NCBI GenBank assembly: GCA_022649665.1
Contig: JALCOL010000002.1
Location: 62,001 to 126,000 of the forward strand
Direction of reading: 5' to 3'
DNA length: 64,000 nt
Source of the DNA: Enterococcaceae bacterium
Lineage (GTDB): Bacteria > Bacillota > Bacilli > Lactobacillales > Enterococcaceae
Position numbers and translations under genes: made by a program. Every line of letters begins with the position of its first letter. The stretch's first letter is position 1. Shown piece by piece: positions 63,521 through 64,000 of the stretch. The notes under the pieces are model-generated. The model was not told the DNA's origin. It searched no databases and was given only the letters and a program-made list of their open reading frames with translations.

Positions 63521-64000
63521 ATGATGAACAAAGAAATCGCGGAATATGCAACTGAATATTATGAATGCAATACATTGATCGTTGGCAGCGGCTGCGCGGC
63601 TTACAACGCAGCCGATAGTTTGTATGATCTCGGCCAGCACGATCTTTTGATCGCAACAGAAGGCCGCAAGATGGGGACTTCGCGCAATACCGGCTCAGAT
63701 AAACAAACATATTATAAATTGTCGCTAGCCGATGACAAACCGGATTCGATTTATGAAATGGCGAAAACGCTGTTTGGGGGAGGAGCAGTCGATGGCGATA
63801 CTGCGCTGGTCGAAGCCGCCAATTCCGTCCGCAGCTTTTTCAAACTGGTCAATCTCGGGGTGCCGTTCCCGCATGACGAATACGGTCAGTATGTCGGCTA
63901 CCAAACTGATCACGACGCGACGCAGCGAGCGACTTCTTGCGGGCCGCTCACCTCAAAATATATGACCGAAAAATTAGAAGCTTCCATAAAGAAAAAAGAA
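63521..64000 (+). CDS. FAD-binding (fumarate reductase/succinate dehydrogenase-like) oxidoreductase, 3' end outside window
   Basis: The visible 160 residues begin with an N-terminal FAD-binding loop LIVGSGCAAYNAADSL (GxGxxA type, one Gly replaced by Cys), then GRKMGTSRNTGSDKQTYYKL as seen in flavoprotein subunits and related keto- or enoate reductases. AGGAGGG precedes tandem ATGs at 63521 and 63524; the latter has better spacing. The catalytic domain is outside the window. Likely controlled by the upstream LacI regulator. Electron donor and acceptor unknown. Confidence 0.8.
   Translation, partial: MMNKEIAEYATEYYECNTLIVGSGCAAYNAADSLYDLGQHDLLIATEGRKMGTSRNTGSDKQTYYKLSLADDKPDSIYEMAKTLFGGGAVDGDTALVEAANSVRSFFKLVNLGVPFPHDEYGQYVGYQTDHDATQRATSCGPLTSKYMTEKLEASIKKKE

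Overview
The window looks like chromosomal DNA of a lactic acid bacterium (Lactobacillaceae or a close relative; species not assigned). The evidence is gene order rather than one marker: yigZ/comFA/comFC/hpf/secA/prfB/ftsEX/pst, then liaXYZ (yvlBCD)-hprK-lgt-gpsA-galU-DUF948-YtxH-pepQ-ccpA, a DHA2 transporter paired with a DUF4811 protein, and strong AGGAGG-type ribosome binding sites. Base composition is moderate, with islands of lower GC where transfer is suspected.

Layout. 1-2907: end of a branched-chain amino acid ABC importer operon (livM partial, livG, livF) with a CBS/ACT protein. 2976-4240: DUF2969 gene, tRNA-Tyr, tRNA-Gln, a 124-bp tandem repeat array and a small basic protein. 4353-10559: an exported protein, a TetR regulator, and divergent from it a 1416-residue fused 2-hydroxyacyl-CoA dehydratase activase-like protein. 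10574-16307: a GntR/UTRA regulator, yigZ, a scar (duplicated comFA segment, tRNA remnants, a low-GC methyltransferase), comFA, comFC and hpf. 16502-27290: secA, prfB with its programmed frameshift, ftsE, ftsX, pstSCAB1B2 and phoU. 27423-37101: liaXYZ-like envelope stress genes, hprK, lgt, gpsA, galU, two envelope-associated small proteins, pepQ and ccpA. 37110-43660: a CPH-type copper P-type ATPase with a cop box, a GntR/DUF5808 pair, htrA and a DUF554 protein.

43658-55802 is the most unusual part: a LysR gene divergent from a run of co-directional genes. They encode an iron-sulfur-flavoprotein-like protein with a C-terminal zinc ribbon, a four-helix membrane protein, a two-half EthD-like protein, a P-loop ATPase, a complete four-subunit ferredoxin-dependent 2-oxoacid oxidoreductase (delta, alpha, beta, gamma), phosphotransacylase (Ptb), acyl kinase (Buk), an LVIVD-repeat propeller protein, an OFA-family MFS transporter and a 97-residue protein. 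The inferred logic is import of an organic acid, conversion to a 2-oxoacid by poorly characterised enzymes, oxidation to acyl-CoA with ferredoxin reduction, and ATP formation through acyl phosphate. This is an unusual energy module for a lactic acid bacterium, and its substrate is not evident from sequence.

55803-64000 is accessory: an enolase 5' fragment, a gpmA-type phosphoglycerate mutase, a LacI regulator, a short-chain dehydrogenase lacking its catalytic Tyr, a DHA2 efflux pump with DUF4811 partner, a glyoxalase-fold protein, a small protein, and a second LacI regulator followed by a partial FAD-dependent reductase. Those last two share similar palindromic operators.
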